From Acidovorax sp. NCPPB 3576 (GTDB lineage Bacteria; Pseudomonadota; Gammaproteobacteria; Burkholderiales; Burkholderiaceae_C): DNA of 64,000 nt. This document shows, one piece after another, positions 37,686 through 49,718 of the stretch. Positions within the stretch are counted from its first letter, which is position 1, and every line of letters starts with the position of its first letter. The notes beneath the pieces are model-generated. The model searched no databases and was not told where the DNA came from. It was given only the letters and a program-made list of their open reading frames with translations. The stretch covers positions 1,976,501 through 2,040,500 of the forward strand of contig NZ_CP097267.1 in assembly GCF_028473605.1 (NCBI RefSeq), read 5' to 3'. Both the position numbers and the translations under genes were made by a program.

Positions 37686-38474
37686 TCAGCGAACGAGCCG
37701 GGCCGGTTTTTTCTCTTCCGCCAGCGCTTCGATTTTCACGATGGCGAGCGACAGGTTGTCTCCGCCCCCGCGCGCCCGCGTGCGGGCTTTCTCGATGAGG
37801 AATTCCGTGGCCTCTCGCGGTGACAGGGAGTCCACCACCGAGGCCAGCTCCGTGGGCGAAAAATAGTGCCACACGCCGTCGCTGCACGCCAGCAGCACAT
37901 CGCCGGGCAACAGCTGTGCAATCGTGTGCTGGGCCACCGGCGGATCGCTCTCGGTGCCCAGGCAGCCCACCAGGATGTTGGAGTGCGGATGGGTGTTGGC
38001 CTCGGCCTCGGTGATTTCGCCGCGGTCCACCAGGGCCTGCACATAGGAATGGTCGCTGGTGCGGTAGGCCAGTCGCGCGCCCTGGAAGTGGTAGATGCGC
38101 GAATCGCCTGCATGTGCCCAATGGCAGTCGCCCCGCGGGTTGATGATGAACGCCGCCACCGTGCTGTGGGGTTCCTGCTCGGCGGAGATGGCGGTGAGGC
38201 GGATCACGATATGCGCCTCTTCCACCATGTGTTTGAGCATCGCCGCGGTGTCGTCTGAATCCGGCGAATAGCGCTCGAACCACTGCCGCGCCGTCAGCAT
38301 CACCTGGTCTGACGCTTTGCGGCCCCCGCTACGTCCCCCCATGCCATCTGCCACGACACCGAGCACGCAGCCGTTGTAGCGGGGGTGCGCAATCAGCGCG
38401 ACCTGGTCTTGCTGGTATTCGCGATCGCCTTTGTGGATGCCGGTTGACGCAGTGAGGCGAAACGGTTTGGTCAT
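37686..38474 (-). CDS. PP2C-family serine/threonine phosphatase
   Basis: 262 residues. The metal-binding and catalytic motifs of PPM phosphatases are present in order: KGDREYQQDQ, VVADGMGG, AHAGDSRIYH, LLACSDGVWH and GGGDNLSLAIV. It removes phosphate from Ser or Thr on partner proteins. No kinase gene is next to it here, although stand-alone PP2C genes are common. The start MTKPFRLTAS at 38474 fits family length, and the longer open frame upstream is Arg/Gly-rich noise. Confidence 0.9.
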   Translation of the reverse strand: MTKPFRLTASTGIHKGDREYQQDQVALIAHPRYNGCVLGVVADGMGGRSGGRKASDQVMLTARQWFERYSPDSDDTAAMLKHMVEEAHIVIRLTAISAEQEPHSTVAAFIINPRGDCHWAHAGDSRIYHFQGARLAYRTSDHSYVQALVDRGEITEAEANTHPHSNILVGCLGTESDPPVAQHTIAQLLPGDVLLACSDGVWHYFSPTELASVVDSLSPREATEFLIEKARTRARGGGDNLSLAIVKIEALAEEKKPARLVR

Positions 38475-38661
38475 GGCGGAAATGGTGGAGGGCGCGGGCC
38501 GGCCGGAGGGTCGGGCGAAGCACGTATTATCGGGCGCCCTCTGGCGTTTTTGCCATGCGACGCCTCTCCTTCCTCCTTTCCTTGCGCTGCCTTGTTTACT
38601 CCCCGTCCGACCTCGCCCCAATGATGCGGCCTGTGGCGGTCACCCGTGAGCGAAAGCCGAG

Positions 38662-40776
38662 ATGACCGGCATGGACCTGCCCCGCATCGAATCGCTCGTC
38701 CACGCAGTGCAGGCCGCATTCGAGGAGGGCGGCGTGCTGTCGCTGGCCCAGGCGCATTTTTCGCCCCGGGCCGGCCAGACCGAGATGGCGCTGGCCGTGG
38801 CCGAAACCATCGAGCAAGGGGGCGCGCTGGTGGTGGAGGCGGGTACGGGCGTCGGCAAGACGTTTTCGTACCTCGTGCCGGCGTTGCTCAGCGGGGAGCG
38901 GGTGTTGGTATCCACCGCCACCAAAGCGCTGCAGGACCAGTTGTTCGCACGCGACTTGCCCCGCCTGGTGGATGCGCTCGCGTTGCCGGTGCGTACCGCC
39001 TTGCTCAAAGGGCGGGCCAGCTATCTTTGCCTTCATCGAATGGAGTTGGCCCGCCAGGACGGTGCCGCCCACGATGCGGCTGTGGCGCGGGTATTGGCCC
39101 GTGTGGAAACCTGGTCACAAGGCACGGTGAGCGGCGACCTGGCCGAGTTGCCGGGGCTGGACGAGCGCTCGCCTGTCATTGCGTTGGTCACGTCCACGCG
39201 CGAGAACTGCCTGGGCTCGCCGTGCCCGCGTTTTCGCGCCTGCCATGTGCACCGTGCCCGGCGCGAGGCTTTGGCCGCCGATGTCGTGGTGATCAACCAC
39301 CACCTCTTTTTTGCCGATCAGGCCGTGCGCGATTCCGGCATGGCCGAACTGCTGCCCTCCGTGCGCGTCGTGGTCTTCGACGAGGCGCACCAGTTAAACG
39401 AAACCGGCGTGCAGTTCATGGGCCGACAAGCCTCCACCGCGCAATTGCTGGATTTTTCGCGCGACGTGATGGCTGCGGGCCTGCAGTTTGCCCGCGGACT
39501 GGCCGATTGGCTGGCGGTGGCCGCCGCGCTGGACCGCGCCGCCCGCGACCTGCGCCTGGCCGCAGGCCGTGCCCCGGCGGGGGCGCGGCTGCGCTGGATG
39601 GGCGAGGTGCCCGACGGGGTGGACCCTGGCGAGTGGCATGCGGCCATGCACCAGGTGGTCAGCGCGTGCCGCACGGCCCTGGCGGCCCTGGACACTGTGA
39701 GCGAGATCGCTCCGGACTTCGTGCGCCTGCATGGCCGCGCGGTCCAGATCATGGAGCGCATGGACGGCTTTTCCCAGCCCTGCGGTGCAGATGCCGTCCG
39801 GTGGGTGGATGTGGCGGCCGCGCTCCGGCTGGTGGAGGCGCCGCTGGACATTGCGGGCCCGATGCGGGCCCTGTGGCACCTGCCTTCCGGCGAAACTGCT
39901 GCTGCCGAGGCATCCGCCTGGGACGAACAAGCGCATGGGCAAGAAGAGGAAACGGGTGCCAGGCGATCGCAGGGCAAGCCCCGTGCCTGGATCTTCACCT
40001 CGGCCACACTGGGGGATGACGCGACCTTGCGCTGGTTCACCGAGCCCTGCGGTTTGCAGGACGCGCGCATTCTGAGGGTGGAAAGCCCATTCGACTATGC
40101 ATCGCAGGCGGCTTTCCATGTGCCTTTGGCGTTGCCCAAGCCTTCCGACCCTGCCCACAGCGCTGCATTGGCAGCGTGGGTGGGCGATGCGGTTCTGGTG
40201 CTGGGCGGGCGTACCCTGGTGCTCACCACCACGCTCAAGGCCTTGCGTGCCATCGGCGAGGCGCTCCAGTCCCGATTCGCTGGCGAGCCCGGCATCGAAG
40301 TGCTGGTGCAGGGCCAGTGGCCCAAGCGGCGGCTGATGGAGCGGTTCCGCGAGGGCGCGTCCGAGGGGCGGGCCGGGTGCGTGCTGGTCGCGTCAGCCAC
40401 GTTCTGGGAAGGGTTCGACGTGCCGGGCGAGGCCCTGCAACTGGTGGTGATCGACAAGCTGCCGTTTCCGCCACCGGGTGATCCGCTGGTGGAGGCGCGC
40501 TCCCAGCGGCTGGAACAGGCCAAACGCAGCGCCTTCCGGTACTTTTCGCTGCCGGAGGCAGCGATCACCCTCAAGCAGGGCGCGGGGCGGTTGATTCGCA
40601 GCGAAACCGACCGGGGCGTGCTGGTGGTGGCCGACACCCGCCTGGTCGAAATGGGCTATGGCAAGCGCCTGTTGTCGGCCTTGCCCCCGATGCGCCGCCT
40701 TCAGACGGCGCAGGAATTCGATGCAGCGCTGCGCGCGCTCACCACACCTTCCACCATGGCTCCGACTTGGCCTTGA
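38662..40776 (+). CDS. DinG/YoaA-like ATP-dependent DNA helicase (XPD-type, iron-sulfur)
   Basis: 704 residues, superfamily 2 helicase. Walker A EAGTGVGKT is at 59-67 and the DEAH box at 240-243 (VVFDEAHQL). Four cysteines placed as in Fe-S helicases are at 123, 183, 188 and 194 (ENCLGSPCPRFRAC). C-terminal motifs are SATFWEGFDVPGE and KQGAGRLIRSETDRGVLVVAD. It probably unwinds DNA in repair or resolves R-loops. Its last 38 bases overlap the 3' end of bamD on the other strand. Confidence 0.92.
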   Translation: MTGMDLPRIESLVHAVQAAFEEGGVLSLAQAHFSPRAGQTEMALAVAETIEQGGALVVEAGTGVGKTFSYLVPALLSGERVLVSTATKALQDQLFARDLPRLVDALALPVRTALLKGRASYLCLHRMELARQDGAAHDAAVARVLARVETWSQGTVSGDLAELPGLDERSPVIALVTSTRENCLGSPCPRFRACHVHRARREALAADVVVINHHLFFADQAVRDSGMAELLPSVRVVVFDEAHQLNETGVQFMGRQASTAQLLDFSRDVMAAGLQFARGLADWLAVAAALDRAARDLRLAAGRAPAGARLRWMGEVPDGVDPGEWHAAMHQVVSACRTALAALDTVSEIAPDFVRLHGRAVQIMERMDGFSQPCGADAVRWVDVAAALRLVEAPLDIAGPMRALWHLPSGETAAAEASAWDEQAHGQEEETGARRSQGKPRAWIFTSATLGDDATLRWFTEPCGLQDARILRVESPFDYASQAAFHVPLALPKPSDPAHSAALAAWVGDAVLVLGGRTLVLTTTLKALRAIGEALQSRFAGEPGIEVLVQGQWPKRRLMERFREGASEGRAGCVLVASATFWEGFDVPGEALQLVVIDKLPFPPPGDPLVEARSQRLEQAKRSAFRYFSLPEAAITLKQGAGRLIRSETDRGVLVVADTRLVEMGYGKRLLSALPPMRRLQTAQEFDAALRALTTPSTMAPTWP

Positions 40777-41536
40777 GGCCTTCGCGGTTCAACTCGCTCT
40801 GCGGATAGGAGCTTGCCATCACGCGCTGCGCGTCGTCGCGCAACTGGGTCATGCCCAACGCATCGTAGGACTTGACCAGGATGTACAGGGCCTCTTCCAG
40901 GGCCGGCACTTCCTTGTAGTCGGCCAGGGCGATCTGGGCACGGCTGATGGCCGCCACGTAGGCTCCGCGCTCGTAGTAGTAGCGGGCCACGTGCACTTCG
41001 TACTGCGCCAGGGAATTGACGATATAGGTCATGCGCTGGCGCGAATCCTGGGCGTAGCGCGAATCCGGGAACCGCGTGGTCAGTTCGCGGAAGGATTCGA
41101 ACGAATCCTTGGCGGCCTTCTGGTCGCGCTCGGACAGGTCTTGGCGCGACAGCCAGGAGAACAGGCCCAGGTTGTCGTTGAAGTTGACCAGGCCCTTCAG
41201 GTACAGCGCGTAGTCATAGGCGGGGCTGGCAGGGTGCAGCTTCATGAAGCGGTCCAGCGTGGCGATGGCCTGGGCTTTTTCGCCGGCCTTGTACTGGGCG
41301 TAGGCCTTTTCCAGCTGGGCTTGCTGTGCCAGCGGCGTGCCGGCAGCGCGGCCTTCGAGCTTCTCCAGCAAAGGCACGGCCTTGTCGAAGCCGCCGCTGT
41401 TGAGCTCGTCGCGGGCTTCTGAGTAGATGCGATTGGGACTCCAGCCGGCGGTCTTGTCTTCGGGGGTGCTGGAGCAGCCCGCCATCAGGCTGGCGGCCAG
41501 CAGGGCGGACAACAGGGGCAGGGGAAAACGCGGCAT
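40739..41536 (-). CDS. bamD: outer membrane protein assembly factor BamD
   Basis: 265 residues, lipoprotein of the BAM complex that inserts beta-barrel proteins in the outer membrane. The signal peptide with lipobox LMAGC gives a lipidated Cys21. TPR-like helical repeats follow (YSEARDELNSGGFDKAVPLL, YALYLKGLVNFNDN, FPDSRYAQDSRQRM), as in BamD/ComL. An in-frame ATG at 41566 would add ten residues and has GGGAA upstream, so the start is not certain. It is divergent from dnaE. Confidence 0.94.
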   Translation of the reverse strand: MPRFPLPLLSALLAASLMAGCSSTPEDKTAGWSPNRIYSEARDELNSGGFDKAVPLLEKLEGRAAGTPLAQQAQLEKAYAQYKAGEKAQAIATLDRFMKLHPASPAYDYALYLKGLVNFNDNLGLFSWLSRQDLSERDQKAAKDSFESFRELTTRFPDSRYAQDSRQRMTYIVNSLAQYEVHVARYYYERGAYVAAISRAQIALADYKEVPALEEALYILVKSYDALGMTQLRDDAQRVMASSYPQSELNREGLKAKSEPWWKVW

Positions 41537-41725
41537 GGAGGCAGCTTTCAGGCAATAGAAGGGCATCGGTTCCCGATTCCGATCAGATGAGCCGGGAAGG
41601 CCACAGGGGCTTGCCGCGGCGATCGGGCAAGTGCCGGATTGTACCGGCGCGCCAGCCGATAGCCTGAACGAAACGCCGGGGCTCTGGCGCGGGGCCGGGA
41701 GGCTGGCGTTCCTACAATACCCGCC

Positions 41726-44700
41726 ATGTTTGTTCATTTGCGCCTGCACACCGAATTTTCCGTCGTCGACGGCACCAACCGCATCGATGAGGTGGCCAAG
41801 GCGGCCGCCAAGGACGGCCAGCCCGCCCTGGCGATCACCGACCTCAGCAACCTTTTCGGCGCCATCAAGTTCTACAAGGAAACGCGGGGCAAGGGCGTCA
41901 AGCCCGTGCTGGGGGCCGAAGTGTTCGTCGAACCCGAGGAGCCCGGCAATCCCCCGTCCCGCATCATCTTGTTGGTGCAGGGCAAGCAGGGATACCTGAA
42001 CCTGTCGGAACTGCTCGCCCGTGCCTGGACGCGCAATGTGGTCAAGAATCAGCCCGTCTGCACCTGGGCCTGGCTGGAAGAGCTGGGGGAGGGGCTCATC
42101 GCGCTGGCAGGCGCCCAGGCCGGCCCGGTGGGGCAGGCGATCGTCAAGGGCGACGACGCCGGCGCGGCGCGGCTGGCACTGCGTTTGGCCGGGTTGTTTC
42201 CGCATCGCTTCTATCTGGAGATCCAGCGCGCGGGCCGGCCCGATGACGAGGCGCATGTGGTCTCGGCCGTGCAACTGGCCGCCCGGCTGAACCTGCCCGT
42301 GGTCGCGACCCATCCCGTGCAGTTCGCCACGGCCGACGACTACGAGGCCCATGAGGCGCGCGTCTGCATTTCCGAAGGCGAAATCCTGGGCAACCAGCGG
42401 CGGGTGCGCAAGTTCACGCGCGAGCAGTATTTCAAATCCAGCGCGCAGATGGAGGCGCTGTTCGCCGACGTGCCGTCCGCGATCGCCAATACGCTGGAGA
42501 TCGCCAAGCGCTGCAACCTCACGCTGGTGCTGGGCAAGCCGCAACTGCCGGACTTTCCGACCCCGGGCGGCATGCCCATCGACGAGTACTTCCGGGTGGC
42601 GTCGCTGGAAGGGCTGGAAGAGCGCCTGGCGCACCTGTACCCCAAGGAGGCAGAGCGCGACAAGGAGCGTCCGCGCTACCTGGAGCGGCTGGAGTTCGAG
42701 ATCAACACCATCCTGAAGATGGGGTTTCCGGGCTACTTCCTGATCGTGGGGGACTTCATCCAGTGGGCCAAGAGCAATGGCTGCCCGGTGGGGCCGGGCC
42801 GGGGTTCCGGTGCGGGCTCGCTGGTGGCCTATGCGCTCAAGATCACCGACCTGGACCCGCTGCAATACAACCTGCTGTTCGAGCGGTTCCTGAACCCCGA
42901 GCGGGTGTCGATGCCCGACTTCGACATCGATTTCTGCCAGTCCAACCGCGACCGCGTGATCGACTACGTGAAGGACAAGTACGGCAAGGATGCCGTGAGC
43001 CAGATCGCCACGTTCGGCACCATGGCCGCCAAGGCGGCCATCCGCGACGTGGGCCGGGTCATGGACATGAGCTACACGTTCTGCGACGGCATTTCCAAGC
43101 TCGTGCCGGGCAAGCCCGGCATGTCGTACACGCTGCAGTACCCTCCCAACCCCAAGAAGGAAGGCGACAAGAACAACTACGCGCTGGAGCTGGAGCCGCT
43201 GCTGGCCGAGCGCGTGCAGAAGGAAGAAGACGTCAAGACCATCATCGAGATGGCGCAAAAGCTCGAGGGCATGACCCGCAACATCGGCATGCACGCCGGG
43301 GGCGTGCTGATCGCCCCGGGCAAGCTCACCGATTTTTGCCCCCTGTACCAGCAGCCGGGCAGCGATTCGGCCGTGAGCCAGTACGACAAGGACGATGTGG
43401 AGGCCATCGGCCTCGTGAAGTTCGACTTCTTGGGCCTGGCCACGCTCACCATCCTGGAGATCGCCAAGGAGTTCATCGTCAAGCGCCACAAGGGCCAGGA
43501 GAACTTCACGTTCGAGAACATTCCGCTGGACGATGCGCGCACCTACCAGTTGTTCTCCGACGGCAAGACCGAGGCCGTGTTCCAGTTTGAAAGCCGCGGC
43601 ATGCAGGGCATGCTCAAGGAGGCGCGTCCCAGCCGGCTGGAAGACCTGATCGCCCTGAACGCGCTGTACCGGCCGGGTCCGATGGACCTGATTCCCAGCT
43701 TCGTGAACCGCAAGCACGGCAAGGAGGTGGTGGAGTACCCCCATCCGCTGGTCGAGAAGGTGCTGTCGGAAACCTACGGGATCATGGTGTACCAGGAGCA
43801 GGTGATGCAGACCGCCCAGGTGCTGGGCGGCTACTCGCTCGGCGGCGCCGACATGTTGCGCCGCGCCATGGGCAAGAAAAAGGCCGAGGAAATGGCCGAG
43901 CACCGCGAGATCTTCCGTGCGGGCGCGGCCAAGCAGAACATCAGCCAGGAGAAGGCCGACGAGGTGTTCGACCTGATGGAAAAGTTCGCGGGGTACGGCT
44001 TCAACAAGTCGCACGCGGCGGCCTACTCGCTGCTGGCCTACCAGACCGGCTGGCTCAAGGTGCACTACACGGCCGAGTTCTTCTGCGCCAACATGACGGT
44101 GGAAATGGATGACACCGACAAGCTCAAGGTGCTGTTCGAAGACGCCATGAAAAAGTTCGGGCTGACGTTCGAGCCGCCGGATGTGAACCGGGGCATGTAC
44201 CGGTTCGAGCCGGTCACGGATAAGGTCATCCGCTACGGGCTGGGCGCCATCAAGGGAACGGGGCAGCAGGCCATCGAGGCCATCGTCGCGGCCCGGGAAG
44301 GGCGGGGCGCAGGGCCACGCGGCGATACCAAAGGGCCGTTCACCAGCCTGTTCGACTTCTGCGTCCGCGTGGACCGCACGCGCTTGAACAAGCGCACGCT
44401 GGAGGCGCTCATCAAGGCGGGCGCCTTCGACGCCATGAACATGAACCGGGCCTCGCTCGTCGCCTCGATCGACCGGGCCTTCGACTTCGCGAATGCCACG
44501 CTGGCCAATGCCAACCAGGGCGGCCTGTTCGACATGATGGGCGAAGATGCCCATGGCTCCAGCACCCAGGAGCCCGCGCTCGTCGAGATGGTGCCCTGGG
44601 GCGTGAAAGAGCGCCTCACGCAGGAAAAAACCGCCGTGGGCTTCTACCTGTCGGGCCACCTGTTCGATGAGGTGGCCAGCGAGGTGCGCCGTTTCGTGCG

Positions 44701-45274
44701 CACGCAGATCGAAGAACTGCTCGACAGCCGCGAGCCCCAGATCCTGGCCGGCATCATCAGCGACTTCCGGGTGATCAACGGGCAACGCGGCCGGCTGGCC
44801 TTGTTCAAGCTGGACGACAAATCAGCCACCATCGAAGCCTCGGCGGACGAGAACGTGGTCAACGCCCACCGGGACATGCTGAAGGACGACGAATTCGTGG
44901 TCATGAGCGGGCGTTTGCAGCTCGACCATTTCAGCGGCGGCTTGCGGGTGAAGGTGCAGCAGGTCTGGGACTTGGCCGCTGCGCGGGCCAAATTCGGGCG
45001 CTACCTGCAGGTCGCCATCGGCGACACGGCGCCGGACGTGCAACGTCTGGTGCGCGAGTTTCCGCCGCGCCGGCAGGAAACCGAGCAGGGCGAGGTGCTG
45101 GTGCATGGCCTTCGTGTGCGCATGGGCGTGCGCTGCCAGGCCGGCCAAGGCCAGGCGGTGGCGGAATTGCAGCTAGGCGAGGGCAGCCGCTTCTTCCCCT
45201 CCGACGCCGCTTTGGCGGCCTGGAGCGCCCAGGCCGGCACCGGTTCGGTCAATGTGGTGTACGACGCAGGCTGA
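41726..45274 (+). CDS. dnaE: DNA polymerase III alpha subunit
   Basis: 1182 residues, the replicative polymerase. An N-terminal PHP domain (FVHLRLHTEFSVVDGTNRID), the C-family polymerase palm with aspartates in PDFDIDF (398, 400 and 402), the fingers, a helix-hairpin-helix region, an OB fold near 960-1060 and a C-terminal tau-binding part are all visible. It is of typical DnaE1 length. Its complement stays open over more than 3 kb owing to codon bias and should not be read as a gene. Confidence 0.97.
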   Translation: MFVHLRLHTEFSVVDGTNRIDEVAKAAAKDGQPALAITDLSNLFGAIKFYKETRGKGVKPVLGAEVFVEPEEPGNPPSRIILLVQGKQGYLNLSELLARAWTRNVVKNQPVCTWAWLEELGEGLIALAGAQAGPVGQAIVKGDDAGAARLALRLAGLFPHRFYLEIQRAGRPDDEAHVVSAVQLAARLNLPVVATHPVQFATADDYEAHEARVCISEGEILGNQRRVRKFTREQYFKSSAQMEALFADVPSAIANTLEIAKRCNLTLVLGKPQLPDFPTPGGMPIDEYFRVASLEGLEERLAHLYPKEAERDKERPRYLERLEFEINTILKMGFPGYFLIVGDFIQWAKSNGCPVGPGRGSGAGSLVAYALKITDLDPLQYNLLFERFLNPERVSMPDFDIDFCQSNRDRVIDYVKDKYGKDAVSQIATFGTMAAKAAIRDVGRVMDMSYTFCDGISKLVPGKPGMSYTLQYPPNPKKEGDKNNYALELEPLLAERVQKEEDVKTIIEMAQKLEGMTRNIGMHAGGVLIAPGKLTDFCPLYQQPGSDSAVSQYDKDDVEAIGLVKFDFLGLATLTILEIAKEFIVKRHKGQENFTFENIPLDDARTYQLFSDGKTEAVFQFESRGMQGMLKEARPSRLEDLIALNALYRPGPMDLIPSFVNRKHGKEVVEYPHPLVEKVLSETYGIMVYQEQVMQTAQVLGGYSLGGADMLRRAMGKKKAEEMAEHREIFRAGAAKQNISQEKADEVFDLMEKFAGYGFNKSHAAAYSLLAYQTGWLKVHYTAEFFCANMTVEMDDTDKLKVLFEDAMKKFGLTFEPPDVNRGMYRFEPVTDKVIRYGLGAIKGTGQQAIEAIVAAREGRGAGPRGDTKGPFTSLFDFCVRVDRTRLNKRTLEALIKAGAFDAMNMNRASLVASIDRAFDFANATLANANQGGLFDMMGEDAHGSSTQEPALVEMVPWGVKERLTQEKTAVGFYLSGHLFDEVASEVRRFVRTQIEELLDSREPQILAGIISDFRVINGQRGRLALFKLDDKSATIEASADENVVNAHRDMLKDDEFVVMSGRLQLDHFSGGLRVKVQQVWDLAAARAKFGRYLQVAIGDTAPDVQRLVREFPPRRQETEQGEVLVHGLRVRMGVRCQAGQGQAVAELQLGEGSRFFPSDAALAAWSAQAGTGSVNVVYDAG

Positions 45275-45363
45275 CCCGGCGCAGATGAGGCTTGAAACAC
45301 CGTTGGTTCATCACTACATGTAAGAGGCTGCGCCGACCGCCGTGGCTCGCTAGAATGAAATCC

Positions 45364-45723
45364 ATGGCAACTAAACCACCTTCCCCCACTCCCGCTCCGC
45401 CCGCCCGGACGCCAGCGCGGGACGATGGCGGTTCGGTCGTGCTCGAACGTCGCACGCTGAAAACCCAGCCGCCACAAATGTTTCAGGTGGTCATGCTCAA
45501 TGACGACTTCACGCCGATGGAATTCGTCATCGTCGTGCTACAGGAATTCTTCAGCAAAGACCGGGAAGCCGCCACGCAGATCATGCTGAAAATCCATTTG
45601 GACGGCAAAGGCGTATGTGGGGTGTATTCCCGCGATGTCGCCGCCACCAAAGTGGAGCAGGTCCGTGAGGCAGCGCACAAGGCGGGCCACCCGCTGCAAT
45701 GCCTCAGTGAGCCTGTTGAATAA
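45364..45723 (+). CDS. clpS: ClpAP adaptor protein ClpS
   Basis: 119 residues. The Pro-rich flexible N terminus feeds the ClpA pore. The core has [16 protein letters not shown] and [15 protein letters not shown], including the pocket residues that recognise N-degron substrates. An ATG at 45355 would add three residues. It lies 57 bases upstream of clpA, the usual pairing. Confidence 0.95.
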   Translation: MATKPPSPTPAPPARTPARDDGGSVVLERRTLKTQPPQMFQVVMLNDDFTPMEFVIVVLQEFFSKDREAATQIMLKIHLDGKGVCGVYSRDVAATKVEQVREAAHKAGHPLQCLSEPVE

Positions 45724-45780
45724 ACGGCCTTTGGTCCCGATCTACAGTAATCCCTTCCACGCAAGCACAAAGGAGTTCAC

Positions 45781-48132
<2,352 letters not shown>

Positions 48133-48171
48133 CCGATCGGTCTCGCCGCCCTGTGTGGCGGCCTGATGTGA

Positions 48172-48206
48172 AAAAAGCCCGCGTTCTCCGTGGGCTTTTT
48201 CTTTTT
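48172..48206 (+). terminator. rho-independent terminator after clpA
   Basis: AAAAAGCCC (48172-48180) pairs with GGGCTTTTT (48192-48200), followed by CTTTTT. It lies 39 bases after the clpA stop. The A run on the other side may let it also serve the convergent transglycosylase gene. Confidence 0.9.
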
Positions 48207-48271
48207 ATCGGGCATCAACGGCCCTTTGAGACAGTTCAGGTGATCGTCTTTGAATCCACCCGTGTCCAGGT

Positions 48272-49657
48272 TCAGGGCGCCATCAGCCGCTGCAGCAATT
48301 CCAGCGTAGGGTAGCCGTCGGCCACCACGCCGATGCTTTGCTGGAACTGGCGCAGGCCCGCTCTTGTGGCCGGGCCCATCACGCCATCGGCCATGCCGGC
48401 GGAAAAGCCGCGCTGGTTCAGCGCCATCTGCAGGTCTTTCACCTGGCTGCGCGACAGGGGCTGCAGGTCCCGTGGCCAGGCTGCCACCACGCCCGTACCA
48501 CCCTCGATCTGCCGCGCCAGCAGGCCCACCGCCAGCGCGTAGTTCACCGAGTTGTTGTAGCGCAGGATGCTGCGGAAGTTGTCCCCCACCAGGAAGGCCG
48601 GCCCACGTGCACCTGCGGGTGCGATGACATAGGCGGCACCCAGGTCCGGCAGGGGTTGCCGATCGATGGCCACCACCCCTTCGCCGGCCCACTGCGCGGA
48701 GGTCTGCCGCACGGTGTTCTCGGCCCGGGCGTGGTCGAATCCCGGCGGCAATTGCACCTCCACGCCCCAGGGTTGCCCGCTGCGCCAGCCGGAGCTGGCC
48801 AGGTAGTTGGCGGTGGACGACGCGACATCGGGGATGCTGCCCCAGATGTCGCGTCGCCCGTCCCCGTCGGCATCGATGGCGTAGGCGAGAAATACGGAGG
48901 GCAGGAACTGCGTGTGGCCCATGGCGCCGGCCCACGATCCGATCATGCGGTCGGCGGCGATGTCGCCCTGGTCGAGGATGCGCAGCGCAGCCATCAGTTC
49001 ATTGCGGGCCCACTGGGCGCGGCGGCCTTCGAACCCCAGCGTTGCCAAAGCATCGATCGCACGGAAGGTGCCGAAGTTGCCGCCGTAATTGCTTTCCATG
49101 CCCCAGATGGCAGTGACGACCGAGGCCGGCACGCCATACCGCGCAGCGGCGGCTTCGAGTGGCAAAGCATATTCGGTCCGCTTGGCCTGGCCTTGGGCGA
49201 TGCGCTGGGTGGACACGGCGCTGTCGAGGTAAGCCCAAGGCGTGCGCGTGAACTCGGGTTGTGCGCGGTCCAGTTCGATCACGCGAGGCTGCAATTGGGC
49301 TCCGGCCAGCGCCGTTTGCACGGTGTCAGGCCGAATGCCTGCGGCCAACGCCTCCTGGGTGAAGGCCGCGATCCATACGGCGAAGCCGGCCTGTTCGGCG
49401 GCAGCGGCTTCTTCCGGGCTCGAGGGTGCGGCGGCAGCCGGGGCATCTGCTGATGCTGTTGCTGCAGGGATGACAGAAGGTGGCTGCGGTGGCGCGGCGA
49501 CGGCCGAAGCGGCCGGGTTGGCCTGAGGTGCCTGCGCGCGCGGCGCCGACGAGCAGCCTGCCAGCGCCAACGCGGCAGCCAGGGGAATCAGCCAGGTGGC
49601 CACGGCGGGGTTGCGCGTGGAGCGGGAGGTCGATGGGGGGGCAAGGCGTCGTTGCAT
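48272..49657 (-). CDS. lytic murein transglycosylase, MltB family, with peptidoglycan-binding domain
   Basis: 461 residues. A lipoprotein signal ends in LALAGCSS. An Ala/Pro-rich linker precedes the transglycosylase domain, with the catalytic glutamate in GMESNYGGNFGTFRA. The C-terminal PG_binding_1 domain (QVKDLQMALNQRGFSAGMAD) follows. It cleaves the glycan strand to 1,6-anhydro-muropeptides at the outer membrane inner face. It is divergent from the exonuclease gene with 61 bases between starts. Confidence 0.92.
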   Translation of the reverse strand: MQRRLAPPSTSRSTRNPAVATWLIPLAAALALAGCSSAPRAQAPQANPAASAVAAPPQPPSVIPAATASADAPAAAAPSSPEEAAAAEQAGFAVWIAAFTQEALAAGIRPDTVQTALAGAQLQPRVIELDRAQPEFTRTPWAYLDSAVSTQRIAQGQAKRTEYALPLEAAAARYGVPASVVTAIWGMESNYGGNFGTFRAIDALATLGFEGRRAQWARNELMAALRILDQGDIAADRMIGSWAGAMGHTQFLPSVFLAYAIDADGDGRRDIWGSIPDVASSTANYLASSGWRSGQPWGVEVQLPPGFDHARAENTVRQTSAQWAGEGVVAIDRQPLPDLGAAYVIAPAGARGPAFLVGDNFRSILRYNNSVNYALAVGLLARQIEGGTGVVAAWPRDLQPLSRSQVKDLQMALNQRGFSAGMADGVMGPATRAGLRQFQQSIGVVADGYPTLELLQRLMAP

Positions 49658-49718
49658 GCCTTATTGTCCCGCGGCCCGGCATACTTGCGGGCTTCGGTGT
49701 TACCGGCTGCACGATTTC

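Noticed and set aside
37667..37712. GGCTCG...CGAGCC followed by TTTTTT as a terminator for the coiled-coil gene
   Set aside because: Seven bases separate the stem from the T run and the loop is over 20 bases, so the structure is weak and partly inside the PP2C gene.
40739..44785. A 1348-codon open frame on the minus strand opposite dnaE, in frame with bamD
   Set aside because: Only the last 265 codons are BamD. The rest mirrors dnaE codons, is rich in His, Gln, Arg and Leu, and has no domain. Long antisense frames are expected at this GC content.
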